Shown here piece after piece: positions 1 through 8,240 of a stretch of 13,605 bases of DNA. Position 1 is the stretch's first letter, and every line of letters begins with the position of its first letter. The stretch is from Parvibaculum sp049303435. GTDB taxonomy: Bacteria; Pseudomonadota; Alphaproteobacteria; Parvibaculales; Parvibaculaceae. Below the pieces are notes generated by a model. The model saw only the letters and a list, made by a program, of their open reading frames with translations, did not search any database and was not told where the DNA came from. The DNA is taken from contig JBAQNC010000157.1 of NCBI GenBank assembly GCA_049303435.1, positions 1 through 13,605 of the forward strand, written 5' to 3'. A program made the translations under genes and the position numbers.

Positions 1-1085
<1,085 letters not shown>

Positions 1086-1289
1086 AGTTGATCCGACTTA
1101 TCCATCTTCCGGGGAAAACCGGAAGACGCGACGCAAGACACTCTCTTAGTCAACGATCCGAAGATCGCATGACGGAGTAGTGTTTTGAAACGTCAGACAG
1201 TCGGTATTTGGTTCGCTCGCAGATACCAACTTTCGTTGGTCGAGCTCGCCAGGACACCGCCGTCCACGTTTCTCTTTCTCAAACCACAA

Positions 1290-1301
1290 TGTCAAAGAGC
1301 A
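1290..1301 (-). promoter_or_regulatory. rRNA boxA antitermination element
   Basis: The minus strand reads TGCTCTTTGACA, close to the bacterial rrn boxA consensus TGCTCTTTAACA that binds NusB-S10 and allows Rho-resistant transcription of rRNA operons. It sits about 205 bases upstream of the 16S 5' end and about 220 bases downstream of the predicted start of transcription, a normal location. Confidence 0.8.
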
Positions 1302-1337
1302 CCTGAGCTTACCGATGCATTCACATCCGCAAACCGA

Positions 1338-1353
1338 GGGTCGCAACCGACCC
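1338..1353 (-). promoter_or_regulatory. possible rRNA boxB hairpin
   Basis: A perfect 6-bp stem GGGTCG/CGACCC with a 4-base loop lies 36 bases upstream of boxA on the transcribed strand. In rrn leaders the order is boxB, boxA, boxC. The position fits boxB, but the assignment is inferred from position and shape only. Confidence 0.4.
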
Positions 1354-1404
1354 GAAGGACAGACAAGCAACCTACTTCCGAAGAAGTCGGTGCAAGCTGT
1401 CATC

Positions 1405-1432
1405 CTTATATGGATCGCTCACTTAGCCACAA
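1405..1432 (-). promoter_or_regulatory. possible second rRNA promoter (P2-like)
   Basis: The minus strand shows TTGTGG (1427-1432), a 16-base spacer and TATAAG (1405-1410), inside the leader and downstream of the strong promoter. The -10 is good but the -35 matches only TTG. Tandem rrn promoters are common, but this one is weakly supported. Confidence 0.25.
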
Positions 1433-1530
1433 GAACAACTAATTAGCAAGGCTATTAAGCTATCCTCTACCAAGGTGGTCAGTGGTGCGCCGCTGGGCGG
1501 CGGCCGCTGTGGCCTTGTTCGTGGAGGCGG

Positions 1531-1559
1531 TTTATAGGGGGGTCGAACCCACCCGTCAA
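1531..1559 (-). promoter_or_regulatory. rRNA operon promoter (sigma-70 type)
   Basis: On the minus strand TTGACG (1554-1559) and TATAAA (1531-1536) are separated by exactly 17 bases, an almost consensus housekeeping promoter facing the 16S gene. The bases after the -10 are CCGCCTCC, a G/C-rich discriminator of the kind linked to stringent (ppGpp/DksA) control of rRNA promoters. Transcription probably starts near 1522-1524. The DNA just upstream of the -35 (1561-1600) is rich in A and T tracts and can act as an UP element. Confidence 0.85.
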
Positions 1560-1562
1560 ACC

Positions 1563-1587
1563 CTTTTTTGAAGTTTTTTCAAAAAAG
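1563..1587. repeat. perfect 10-bp A/T-rich inverted repeat upstream of the rRNA promoter
   Basis: The arms CTTTTTTGAA (1563-1572) and TTCAAAAAAG (1578-1587) are exact reverse complements around a 5-base centre. The element covers the UP-element position immediately upstream of the -35 hexamer. It could serve RNA polymerase alpha contacts, DNA bending, or a DNA-binding protein. It lacks the G/C stem of an intrinsic terminator. Confidence 0.75.
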
Positions 1588-2001
1588 TTTTACCCACTGT
1601 TTTATTGGCTTTTTCGGCCCTTCCGCCTTGACTCTCGGAGGCAGATTTGCCTGTAAAAACCACCGCTTGCGGCTCCCCGATTCCGGCATTGATCCTGCAA
1701 AGCAACCCCAGAGAAAGGGTTCTGTCTCGTTATCGCCAACGCTTCTTGTCGTTTAATATGGGGAGCCGACGCGAAACTGACAAGAACTGGCTATATTTTG
1801 AGCAAATACGTGGCGAATTGGCAGCTGTTCTGATTGACAGAAACAATGGCAAGTCGCATCGTTCAATCACGGGACATTACAAAATGTCTCGATGTGTCTC
1901 CAAAGGGTTCATTGAGCGTCCCGGAGGGACACGGTTGACGAACGTGGGGGTCGAAGTGGCCGGTTCGTCAGTCGCAAGGCAGTTTTTAGGGGAATATAAG
2001 T
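1588..2001. other. intergenic region between rRNA promoter and M23 peptidase gene
   Basis: About 410 bases with no convincing gene. A 131-codon plus-strand frame (1647-2042) starts at TTG, overlaps the peptidase start and shows no recognisable domain, so it is not called. The region contains an 8-bp inverted repeat TGACGAAC/GTTCGTCA (1936-1943 and 1963-1970). A TTGACA at 1834-1839 on the plus strand has no matching -10. The promoter of the peptidase gene should lie here but could not be pinned down. Confidence 0.6.
1988..1993 (+). promoter_or_regulatory. ribosome binding site for the M23 peptidase
   Basis: AGGGGA lies 8 bases before the TTG at 2002. This is the reason for choosing the TTG start over the later ATG at 2125, which would shorten the cytoplasmic part by 41 residues but keep the membrane helix. 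Confidence 0.6.
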
Positions 2002-3747
2002 TTGTACGATACGGGGACACGCGACACGGGGGCTACGTCTGAAGACGGAATCGAAACGGTCGATCAGGCCGCTTCCCACCCGACCGCGACGCCACTTGCA
2101 ACCAGACTGACCCAGTTTCGCCTGATGGCGAAACGTAATATGAAGCTTTACGGCTCCGCCAGCCGTCTGGCGCTTGGTCAAAGCCTCGGCCAGCATCGCT
2201 GGCTGGCCGCCGCAGGCGTCGCAGGCGCCCTGTCGCTCGGCCTTCTTGTGACCGGCCTTGTCGCCCTTGTTGCTCCCTATTCAGGCGTCCAGACAGCGGC
2301 GCTGACCGCCGAAACCACCCCACAGATCATTGCCGAGGGCGCAAATCCGGCCAAGGCGACGGTAAAGATCGCTGCGGTCGACCTGCGGCCTACCCTTACC
2401 ATCCAGCCCGCCCCCGCCTCGACAACAACCGCCTCTTCAACATCATCTGAAACAGCCAGGGCCGACACCGACACGGTTGCGCAAGCCGATATTGCAGCGC
2501 CAGTCGCCGATGATGCCGCGCAAACCATCGCCAATGCCGACCCTGTAACGGCGGCCGTAGCGCCCCCCGTGCCGCAGGTACCCAAGGAAGTGAATACGCG
2601 CGTGGCGCTCGATCCTGGCGCGACGTTGATGCAGGTGCTGACCGATCATGGCGCCGACCGCGTTGACGCCTATCACGCCATTGCCGCGCTGCGGCCTGTC
2701 TTCAGCCCGACGAAGCTCAGAAGCGGTCAGGAAATCAACCTGACTTTCCTGACGCAACCCGGCGGCGCAGACGACACCGACGGAACGCCTTCAAGACTGC
2801 TGACGTCGATTTCGCTGGCGCCCGACTATGACAGCAAGATCGAAGTGCAGCGCGGAGATGATGGCTCCTACACGACAGAGCAGATCAAGCGTCAGCTCAC
2901 CGATGGCTTTGCCCGCGCCGAGGGGACCATCAACTCGAGTCTCTTCCTCGATGCCGCCCAGGCTGGCGTGCCCGCGCCGATCATCGTCGAGATGATCCGC
3001 ATGTTCTCCTACTCGGTGGACTTTCAGCGCGAAATTCACCCCGGCGACAAGTTCGAGGTCTTCTTCAACCGCAAGTTCGACAAGAGCGGTCAGGCGGTGA
3101 AGGAAGGCGACATCTCCTACGCCTCGCTTACCATTCTGGGCAAGAACCACAAGCTGTGGCGCTACAAGATGGCCGATGGCGGCTGGGACTACTTCGACGA
3201 GAAGGGTCGCAGCATGAAGAAGTTCCTGATGAAGACTCCGGTCGATGGCGCCCGCATCAGCTCCTCCTTCGGCCGTCGCAAGCATCCCATACTCGGCTAC
3301 ACCAAGATGCATAGCGGCGTTGACTTCGCCGCCCCGCGCGGCACTCCCATCTATGCGGCAGGTAACGGCATCGTCGACTATGCCGCGCGCATGGGCTCCT
3401 ACGGCAACTTCGTTCGCATAAGGCATGCCAATGGCTACCAGACCGCTTACGCCCATATGAACGGCTTTGCCCGTGGCATCCACAAGGGCAGCCGCGTCAA
3501 TCAGGGTCAGGTCATCGGCTATGTTGGCACAACAGGCCGCTCGACCGGCCCGCATCTGCATTACGAGATCATCGTACATGGCAAAAAGGTGAACCCGCTC
3601 GGCATCAAGGTGCCCACCGGAACCCAGCTTGCAGGCAAGGATTTGAAGAAATATCAAGCGACGCGCAGCGACATCATGAAGGAAATGGCCTCGGCCACCG
3701 ACCTGACACAGCTCGCCCAGGCCGATACCGGCGCCAAGGCCAACTAG
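2002..3747 (+). CDS. M23 family (LytM-type) membrane-anchored peptidoglycan metallopeptidase
   Basis: The protein has 581 residues. The TTG start is preceded by AGGGGA at 8 bases spacing; the next in-frame ATG is codon 42 (2125). There is a polar N-terminal segment, one membrane helix (about residues 68-91), a long Ala/Thr/Pro-rich linker (about 95-195), a middle domain resembling the OapA/LysM-like part of such peptidases (about 200-250), and a C-terminal M23 domain (about 415-545). The zinc ligands are visible: H437 and D441 in HSGVD, and H520 in HLHYE (518-522); H485 in YAHMNG is the usual extra catalytic His. Family members cut peptide cross-bridges in peptidoglycan, and the complete motif set suggests an active enzyme rather than an EnvC/NlpD-type activator. 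The catalytic domain should face the periplasm. The gene stands alone, diverges from the rRNA operon and ends at the terminator at 3772-3799. The exact substrate bond and partners are unknown. Confidence 0.93.
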   Translation: MYDTGTRDTGATSEDGIETVDQAASHPTATPLATRLTQFRLMAKRNMKLYGSASRLALGQSLGQHRWLAAAGVAGALSLGLLVTGLVALVAPYSGVQTAALTAETTPQIIAEGANPAKATVKIAAVDLRPTLTIQPAPASTTTASSTSSETARADTDTVAQADIAAPVADDAAQTIANADPVTAAVAPPVPQVPKEVNTRVALDPGATLMQVLTDHGADRVDAYHAIAALRPVFSPTKLRSGQEINLTFLTQPGGADDTDGTPSRLLTSISLAPDYDSKIEVQRGDDGSYTTEQIKRQLTDGFARAEGTINSSLFLDAAQAGVPAPIIVEMIRMFSYSVDFQREIHPGDKFEVFFNRKFDKSGQAVKEGDISYASLTILGKNHKLWRYKMADGGWDYFDEKGRSMKKFLMKTPVDGARISSSFGRRKHPILGYTKMHSGVDFAAPRGTPIYAAGNGIVDYAARMGSYGNFVRIRHANGYQTAYAHMNGFARGIHKGSRVNQGQVIGYVGTTGRSTGPHLHYEIIVHGKKVNPLGIKVPTGTQLAGKDLKKYQATRSDIMKEMASATDLTQLAQADTGAKAN

Positions 3748-3771
3748 GTCAACGCTTCTGTCGCGAAATCA

Positions 3772-3799
3772 AAAAGGGCCCGTCATGACGGGCCCTTTT
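3772..3799. terminator. bidirectional intrinsic terminator (M23 peptidase / clpB)
   Basis: A perfect 28-base palindrome with A4 on one side and T4 on the other. In RNA it folds as GGGCCCGT-CATG-ACGGGCCC followed by UUUU, on either strand. It lies between two converging genes that end at 3747 (plus) and 3826 (minus), so it can serve both. Confidence 0.92.
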
Positions 3800-3825
3800 C
3801 ATTCGTCCAAGCCGTTGCAGCGCGC

Positions 3826-6441
3826 TTAATTCACGACGCGCAGGCCTTCGTCGATCTCATCGCCGGGACCATGCCCGTTGATGATGATGCCATCGGATGC
3901 CGCCGAGACGGTAACCGTCTCGCCATCCTTGATCGCGCCTTCCAGCAGCAATTCGGCAAGATTATCCTGCACATTGCGCTGGATGACGCGCTTCAGCGGA
4001 CGCGCGCCATAGGCCGGATCGAAGCCCTTGTCGGCGAGCCATGTACGCGCCGCCTCGTCGAGCTTGAGCGTGATCTTGCGGTCAACAAGCAAGCTCTGGA
4101 GACGCGCCATCTGGATGTCGACGATGACATCCATCTGCGCGCGCGTCAGGCGATGGAAGATCAGCATCTCATCGAGACGGTTGAGGAACTCGGGCCGGAA
4201 GCGCGAGCGCACAACATCGAAGACCTGCTCGCGCACGTCTTCCACATCACCCTCGCCACCGAGATATTCCGCGCCGAGGTTTGACGTCATGATGATCAAC
4301 ACGTTCTTGAAATCGACCGTGCGGCCCTGACCGTCAGTCAGGCGACCATCGTCAAGCACCTGCAGGAGCACGTTGAAAACATCGGGATGCGCCTTCTCGA
4401 TTTCGTCGAACAGCACGACCTGATAGGGCCGCCGCCTGATCGATTCTGTAAGTGCGCCGCCTTCTTCATAACCGACATAGCCGGGCGGCGCGCCGATAAG
4501 GCGGGCGACCGAATGCTTCTCCATATATTCAGACATATCGAGACGGCAGATCGCCTGATCGTCGTCAAAGAGGAAACCAGCCAGCGCCTTTGTCAATTCG
4601 GTCTTGCCAACGCCCGTCGGCCCTAGGAAGAGGAACGAGCCGATGGGACGGTTCGGATCCTGCAAACCGGCACGGGCGCGACGCACGGCGCGCGAGACGG
4701 CGGAAACCGCCTCTTCCTGACCGATGACGCGTTTGCTGAGCGCCTCTTCCATGTGGAGAAGCTTCTCGCGTTCGCCTTCAAGCATCTTATCGACGGGAAT
4801 GCCGGTCCAGCGCGATACGATCTGCGCGATATGGGCTTCCGTCACCGCTTCATCGACCAGAGCGCCTTCGTCGACGCCACCCTTTTCCGTTTCGGCGAGC
4901 GTTTTTTCAAGATTGGGGATGATGCCATAGGCAAGCTCCGAGGCACGCTCCAGCTTGCCCGCGCGTTGCGCCTGCACCAACTCATTGCGCGCATTGTCGA
5001 GCTGCTCTTTCAGCTTCTGCGCGCTGCCGAGCTTCGACTTTTCAGCCTGCCAATTGCCTGTGATATCAGCCGACTTCTTCTCAAGCTCATCAAGTTCAAG
5101 CTCCAGCTTCTCAAGACGATCCTTGGAGGCGTCGTCTTTCTCTTTCTTCAGCGCTTCGCGCTCGATCTTGAGCTGAATGACACGGCGATCGATCTCATCA
5201 AGCTCTTCGGGCTTGGAATCGACCTGCATGCGCAAGCGGCTCGCCGCCTCGTCCATCAGGTCGATGGCCTTGTCAGGCAGGAACCGATCCGAGATGTAGC
5301 GATCCGACAAAGTTGCAGCCGCCACAATCGCGTTATCGGTGATGCGGACACCGTGATGCAACTCATACTTCTCTTTCAGACCGCGCAGGATCGAAACCGT
5401 ATCCTCGACGGTGGGCTCATCAACCATGACAGGCTGAAAGCGACGGGCGAGCGCCGCGTCTTTCTCGATATATTTGCGATATTCATCAAGCGTCGTCGCA
5501 CCCACGCAGTGAAGCTCGCCACGCGCCAGCGCAGGCTTCAGCAGATTGGACGCATCCATCGCGCCATCGGTCTTGCCCGCGCCAACCAGCGTGTGCAATT
5601 CGTCGATGAACAGGATGACACCACCTTCGCTGGTGCCAAGCTCGGTCAAGACAGCCTTGAGCCGCTCCTCGAACTCGCCGCGATATTTCGCGCCGGCAAT
5701 CAAGGCGCCGAGATCGAGCGACAGAAGACGCTTCGACTTCAGACTTTCCGGCACATCGCCATTGACCACACGAAGCGCCAAACCTTCCGCAATCGCGGTC
5801 TTGCCCACGCCCGGCTCGCCGATCAGCACCGGATTGTTCTTCGTGCGCCGCGCCAGCACCTGAATGGTGCGACGAATCTCCTCGTCGCGCCCGATCACGG
5901 GATCGAGCTTGCCCGACCGCGCTTCCGCCGTGAGGTCGCGGGTATATTTCTTCAGGGCTTCATAGCCTTCTTCAGCTGACGCCGTATCAGCCGTACGGCC
6001 CTTGCGCACCGAATTGATCGCCTCATTGAGGCTCTGCGCGGTGACGCCGGCCGTCGTCAAAATCTTTGCCGATTCGGTATTGGGTTCGACAAGCAGCGCC
6101 AGCAACAGACGTTCGGCGGTGACATAGCTGTCGCCCGCCTTCTTGGCGAGACTCTCGGCGCCATCAAATACGCGCGCGGTTTCCGGCGCGAGATAGAGCT
6201 GGCCCGCAGACGAGCCTTCAACCTTGGGAAGTTTGGAAAGCGCCGTTTCGACACCCGTCAGCGCCTGATCCGGGCGACCGCCCGCGGCGCGAATGAGCCC
6301 GGCGGCGAGACCTTCCTCGTCGTCGAGCAAAACCTTCAATAGATGCTCAGGCGTAAAACGCTGATGTCCCGAACGAACCGCCAGGCCTTGCGCCGACTGA
6401 ACGAAACCCCTGCTTCGGTCGGTGTATTTTTCCAGATCCAT
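3826..6441 (-). CDS. clpB: ATP-dependent chaperone ClpB (Hsp100 disaggregase)
   Basis: The protein has 871 residues, normal for ClpB. It acts in the cytoplasm as a hexamer that threads aggregated proteins through its pore, with DnaK/DnaJ/GrpE. Domain order: N-terminal Clp repeats (about 1-145), AAA+ 1 with Walker A GEPGVGKT (208-215) and Walker B VILFIDE (275-281), the coiled-coil middle domain that separates ClpB from ClpA/ClpC (about 400-525, Lys/Glu-rich), and AAA+ 2 with GPTGVGKT (607-614) and VVLFDE (675-680). The start MDLEKYTDRSRGF matches the family. AAAGGA lies 8 bases before this ATG, whereas the ATG at 6447 is only 2 bases from it. A frame extending to 6492 is unlikely. The gene diverges from the MOSC gene across 232 bases. 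Heat-shock control is expected, but no full sigma-32 promoter was found. Confidence 0.98.
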   Translation of the reverse strand: MDLEKYTDRSRGFVQSAQGLAVRSGHQRFTPEHLLKVLLDDEEGLAAGLIRAAGGRPDQALTGVETALSKLPKVEGSSAGQLYLAPETARVFDGAESLAKKAGDSYVTAERLLLALLVEPNTESAKILTTAGVTAQSLNEAINSVRKGRTADTASAEEGYEALKKYTRDLTAEARSGKLDPVIGRDEEIRRTIQVLARRTKNNPVLIGEPGVGKTAIAEGLALRVVNGDVPESLKSKRLLSLDLGALIAGAKYRGEFEERLKAVLTELGTSEGGVILFIDELHTLVGAGKTDGAMDASNLLKPALARGELHCVGATTLDEYRKYIEKDAALARRFQPVMVDEPTVEDTVSILRGLKEKYELHHGVRITDNAIVAAATLSDRYISDRFLPDKAIDLMDEAASRLRMQVDSKPEELDEIDRRVIQLKIEREALKKEKDDASKDRLEKLELELDELEKKSADITGNWQAEKSKLGSAQKLKEQLDNARNELVQAQRAGKLERASELAYGIIPNLEKTLAETEKGGVDEGALVDEAVTEAHIAQIVSRWTGIPVDKMLEGEREKLLHMEEALSKRVIGQEEAVSAVSRAVRRARAGLQDPNRPIGSFLFLGPTGVGKTELTKALAGFLFDDDQAICRLDMSEYMEKHSVARLIGAPPGYVGYEEGGALTESIRRRPYQVVLFDEIEKAHPDVFNVLLQVLDDGRLTDGQGRTVDFKNVLIIMTSNLGAEYLGGEGDVEDVREQVFDVVRSRFRPEFLNRLDEMLIFHRLTRAQMDVIVDIQMARLQSLLVDRKITLKLDEAARTWLADKGFDPAYGARPLKRVIQRNVQDNLAELLLEGAIKDGETVTVSAASDGIIINGHGPGDEIDEGLRVVN

Positions 6442-6673
6442 GCTCATATTCCTTTCAAGCACACATCGAACAGCCCCCTCACTATAACTCAATGAGCAGA
6501 TTGGCCCTGTTCGCGCGCCTCTTTTTCTTCAAGACTGGGTCGTGACACTTCGCAGCGCCAATACCCCGGCAGCCCTCTCCAGGCACCGCCTCATCTTAGA
6601 TATGGTGTTGCGATTACGCCACACAAGTGCGACTGGCTGGACCAACCAAAATTAGCGGCAAAGGAGTTGAGAC
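6442..6673. promoter_or_regulatory. divergent promoter region of clpB and the MOSC gene
   Basis: A 232-base region between divergent starts. On the minus strand there is CTTGAA (6528-6533), matching a sigma-32 -35, but no CCCCAT-like -10 at the proper distance. TATAGT (6481-6486) could be a sigma-70 -10 for clpB but has no good -35. No clear promoter for the plus-strand gene was recognised. Confidence 0.4.
6661..6666 (+). promoter_or_regulatory. ribosome binding site for the MOSC gene
   Basis: AAGGAG with a 7-base spacer to the GTG at 6674. This strong Shine-Dalgarno sequence fixes the GTG start. Confidence 0.75.
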
Positions 6674-7438
6674 GTGGCAATCAGGGCGAAAATCACCGAT
6701 ATTTTCCGCTATCCGGTCAAGGGCCTGTCGGCGGACGCGATGGAAAGCGCCACGCTGAAGACCGGCGAAACCATCGCCTGGGACCGCGCCTTCGCCATCG
6801 AGAACGGCTCGCACGATTTCAACCCTGCGGCACCCGAACATTTCCCCAAGATGAAATTCCTGATGCTGATGCGCGATGAGCGACTGGCGAACCTCAAGAC
6901 AAATTTCGACGAGGCGACGACGGCGCTGACAATCTCCGACAAGTCCGGTGAGTTATTTCAGGGCAACCTGATGAGCGCAGAGGGCGCAAAAGGACTCGAA
7001 GCCTTCATCGCCGGTTATATGAAAGACATTCTACGCGGAGCCCCGCGTCTCGTTCATGCGCCGGGATTTTCGCATTCCGACGCGCCCTTCAAATTGCTCT
7101 CGATCATCAATCTCGCGACCGTGCGCGAACTCGAGAAAGTCATCGGCAAGCCCATCGATCCCTTGCGCTTTCGCGGCAATATCTATGTCGACGACATCGA
7201 GCCCTGGGAAGACCACAGCTGGCTGGGAAAGAATATCCGGATCGGCGGCGCAACCTTCAAGGGCTTCCACAAGATCCCACGTTGCGCGGCGACAAACGTG
7301 AACCTTGAGACCGCGACGCGCGACATAGACATCCCCAAGACCCTTCAGCGCGTATACGACCATGTCGACCTCGGGCTTTATGTCGAGGTGACGAAAGCGG
7401 GCGCGATCCATCGCGGCGACACCGTCACCCTCATATAA
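6674..7438 (+). CDS. MOSC domain-containing protein (molybdenum cofactor-binding type)
   Basis: The protein has 254 residues and starts at GTG behind an AAGGAG site. It has an N-terminal beta-barrel (about 1-95; it opens with IRAKITDIFRYPVKGLSA, typical of the MOSC N-terminal domain) followed by a MOSC domain (about 100-254). The MOSC domain carries the conserved cysteine C204 in KIPRCAATNV, the position that ligates molybdenum in mARC/YcbX-type enzymes and sulfurates the cofactor in others. An R-x-R-G-N pattern (LRFRGNIYVD, about 164-173) is also family-like. No ferredoxin domain is fused, so it is shorter than E. coli YcbX. It is probably cytoplasmic. A role in reducing N-hydroxylated compounds or handling sulfur on the cofactor is inferred from the family; the substrate is unknown. 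It sits alone between clpB and the DUF4167 gene, both on the other strand. Confidence 0.88.
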   Translation: MAIRAKITDIFRYPVKGLSADAMESATLKTGETIAWDRAFAIENGSHDFNPAAPEHFPKMKFLMLMRDERLANLKTNFDEATTALTISDKSGELFQGNLMSAEGAKGLEAFIAGYMKDILRGAPRLVHAPGFSHSDAPFKLLSIINLATVRELEKVIGKPIDPLRFRGNIYVDDIEPWEDHSWLGKNIRIGGATFKGFHKIPRCAATNVNLETATRDIDIPKTLQRVYDHVDLGLYVEVTKAGAIHRGDTVTLI

Positions 7439-7441
7439 AGA

Positions 7442-7478
7442 AAACGCGCAGATGACCCAGAAGGTCGTCCGCGCGTTT
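7442..7478. terminator. bidirectional hairpin terminator (MOSC gene / DUF4167 gene)
   Basis: The outer arms AAACGCGC (7442-7449) and GCGCGTTT (7471-7478) are exact complements. After one mismatch the inner arms GATGACC/GGTCGTC continue the stem with one G-T pair, giving a long stem around a CAGAA loop. On the minus strand the stem is followed by TTTTCTTTAT, a good U-tract for the DUF4167 gene. On the plus strand it is followed only by TTTCAATG, weaker for the MOSC gene. Both genes converge here. Confidence 0.8.
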
Positions 7479-7502
7479 CAATGTGTGATTCTCTGACGAC
7501 AA

Positions 7503-8240
7503 TCAGGCGGGAACTTCGTCCTTGCCTGCATCGGCGCCGCCGCTGTCGGTCGCACCCTTGGCGCTATCGTCCTTGGCTCCATCCGCTACCGCGGCGCGTG
7601 GGCGACGGCGACGAACGGGACGACGCGGTTGCTCACCGGCAGCCTCGGCTGCCGGTGCGGCGCCTTCAGCCATGACAATCTCGGGTTGCGGCTGTGCTTC
7701 GACAGGCACCTCGTCCGAAACGACGGGAGCAGAATCCTGCACAGGCGCATTATTACCTGACGGCTGGTTGTCACCGGAAGGCTGATTGGGCTGATTGCGA
7801 TCAGGGCGACGGCGGTTGTTGTTGTTATTGTTGCGACGCTCACCGCCCCCGCTTTGCTGGTGATGGGGCTGGTTCGCCACATTAGGCTGCGCGGGATCGT
7901 TCGCCGCATCGTCCTCGTCATATTCCTGATCTTCGTCGGGGCGGTAACCCAGCGCATTCTGAGGCCGGGTCTGGCCATCATTGGGGACCTGATTGGCCAT
8001 GATCAGACGATAGTAGTGCTCTGCGTGCTGATAGTAGTTTTCAGCCATGACGCGGTCGCCTGAGGTAATCGCATCGCGCGCCAACTGCTGGTATTTTTCA
8101 CAGATGTGAGTCGCAGTGCCGCGAATCTTGACGTCTGGACCATTACTATCATACGCGCGATTACCGGAACTCTGGGGCTTCCTCCCGCGTCCACGCGAAC
8201 GCTTGGAGTTATTGTTCTGCCCCTGTCTTATATGATTCAT
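7503..8240 (-). CDS. DUF4167 domain protein with disordered Asn/Pro/Arg-rich tail
   Basis: The protein has 245 residues. The N-terminal 80 or so residues match the alphaproteobacterial DUF4167 family: a basic start (SKRSRGRGRKP), then SNGPDVKIRGTATHICEKYQ and the helical segment DRVMAENYYQHAEHYYRLI (about 62-80). The remainder looks disordered: an acidic stretch (102-111), a run of six Asn (137-142) within Arg/Asn/Pro-rich sequence, Ala/Pro/Glu-rich sequence (165-205), and an Arg cluster RRPVRRRRPR (206-215) before an Asp/Ala/Gly/Lys tail. The function is not established. The Arg-rich ends and low-complexity middle suggest nucleic-acid, perhaps RNA, binding by inference. A weak GGAAA precedes the ATG. 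The gene follows prmC on the same strand after a 424-base gap and so probably has its own promoter. Confidence 0.9.
   Translation of the reverse strand: MNHIRQGQNNNSKRSRGRGRKPQSSGNRAYDSNGPDVKIRGTATHICEKYQQLARDAITSGDRVMAENYYQHAEHYYRLIMANQVPNDGQTRPQNALGYRPDEDQEYDEDDAANDPAQPNVANQPHHQQSGGGERRNNNNNNRRRPDRNQPNQPSGDNQPSGNNAPVQDSAPVVSDEVPVEAQPQPEIVMAEGAAPAAEAAGEQPRRPVRRRRPRAAVADGAKDDSAKGATDSGGADAGKDEVPA

Larger units (their letters stand above)
1086..1523 (-). other. 16S rRNA leader (transcribed, non-coding)
   Basis: About 440 bases lie between the predicted transcription start and the mature 16S 5' end. On the minus strand the segment holds boxA (1290-1301) and several compact hairpins. These are GGGTCG-GTTG-CGACCC (1338-1353), ACTTC-TTCG-GAAGT (1374-1387), ACCAAC-GAAA-GTTGGT (1225-1240) with an outer GCTCG/CGAGC pairing (1215-1245), CGATC-TTCG-GATCG (1154-1167), and an 8-bp stem TCTTCCGG/CCGGAAGA (1105-1126) close to the 16S start. 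Stable UUCG and GNRA-type loops are typical of structured rRNA leaders and are inferred to help antitermination and RNase processing. Open frames on both strands here (about 85 codons each) look like chance. Confidence 0.85.

Noticed and set aside
1647..2042. 131-codon plus-strand frame before the M23 peptidase
   Set aside because: TTG start without a ribosome binding site, overlaps the well-supported peptidase start, and has no recognisable protein features.
2791..3657. Long minus-strand frame of 288 codons inside the M23 gene
   Set aside because: Antisense shadow of a strong coding gene with a complete catalytic domain; such frames are common in GC-rich DNA.
4753..5979. 408-codon plus-strand frame opposite clpB
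   Set aside because: Shadow of clpB, which has every expected motif; the antisense product resembles no family.
6498..6533. Sigma-32 heat-shock promoter for clpB
   Set aside because: CTTGAA is present at 6528-6533, but the nearest CCAATCT lies too far (more than 20 bases) and does not match CCCCAT well.
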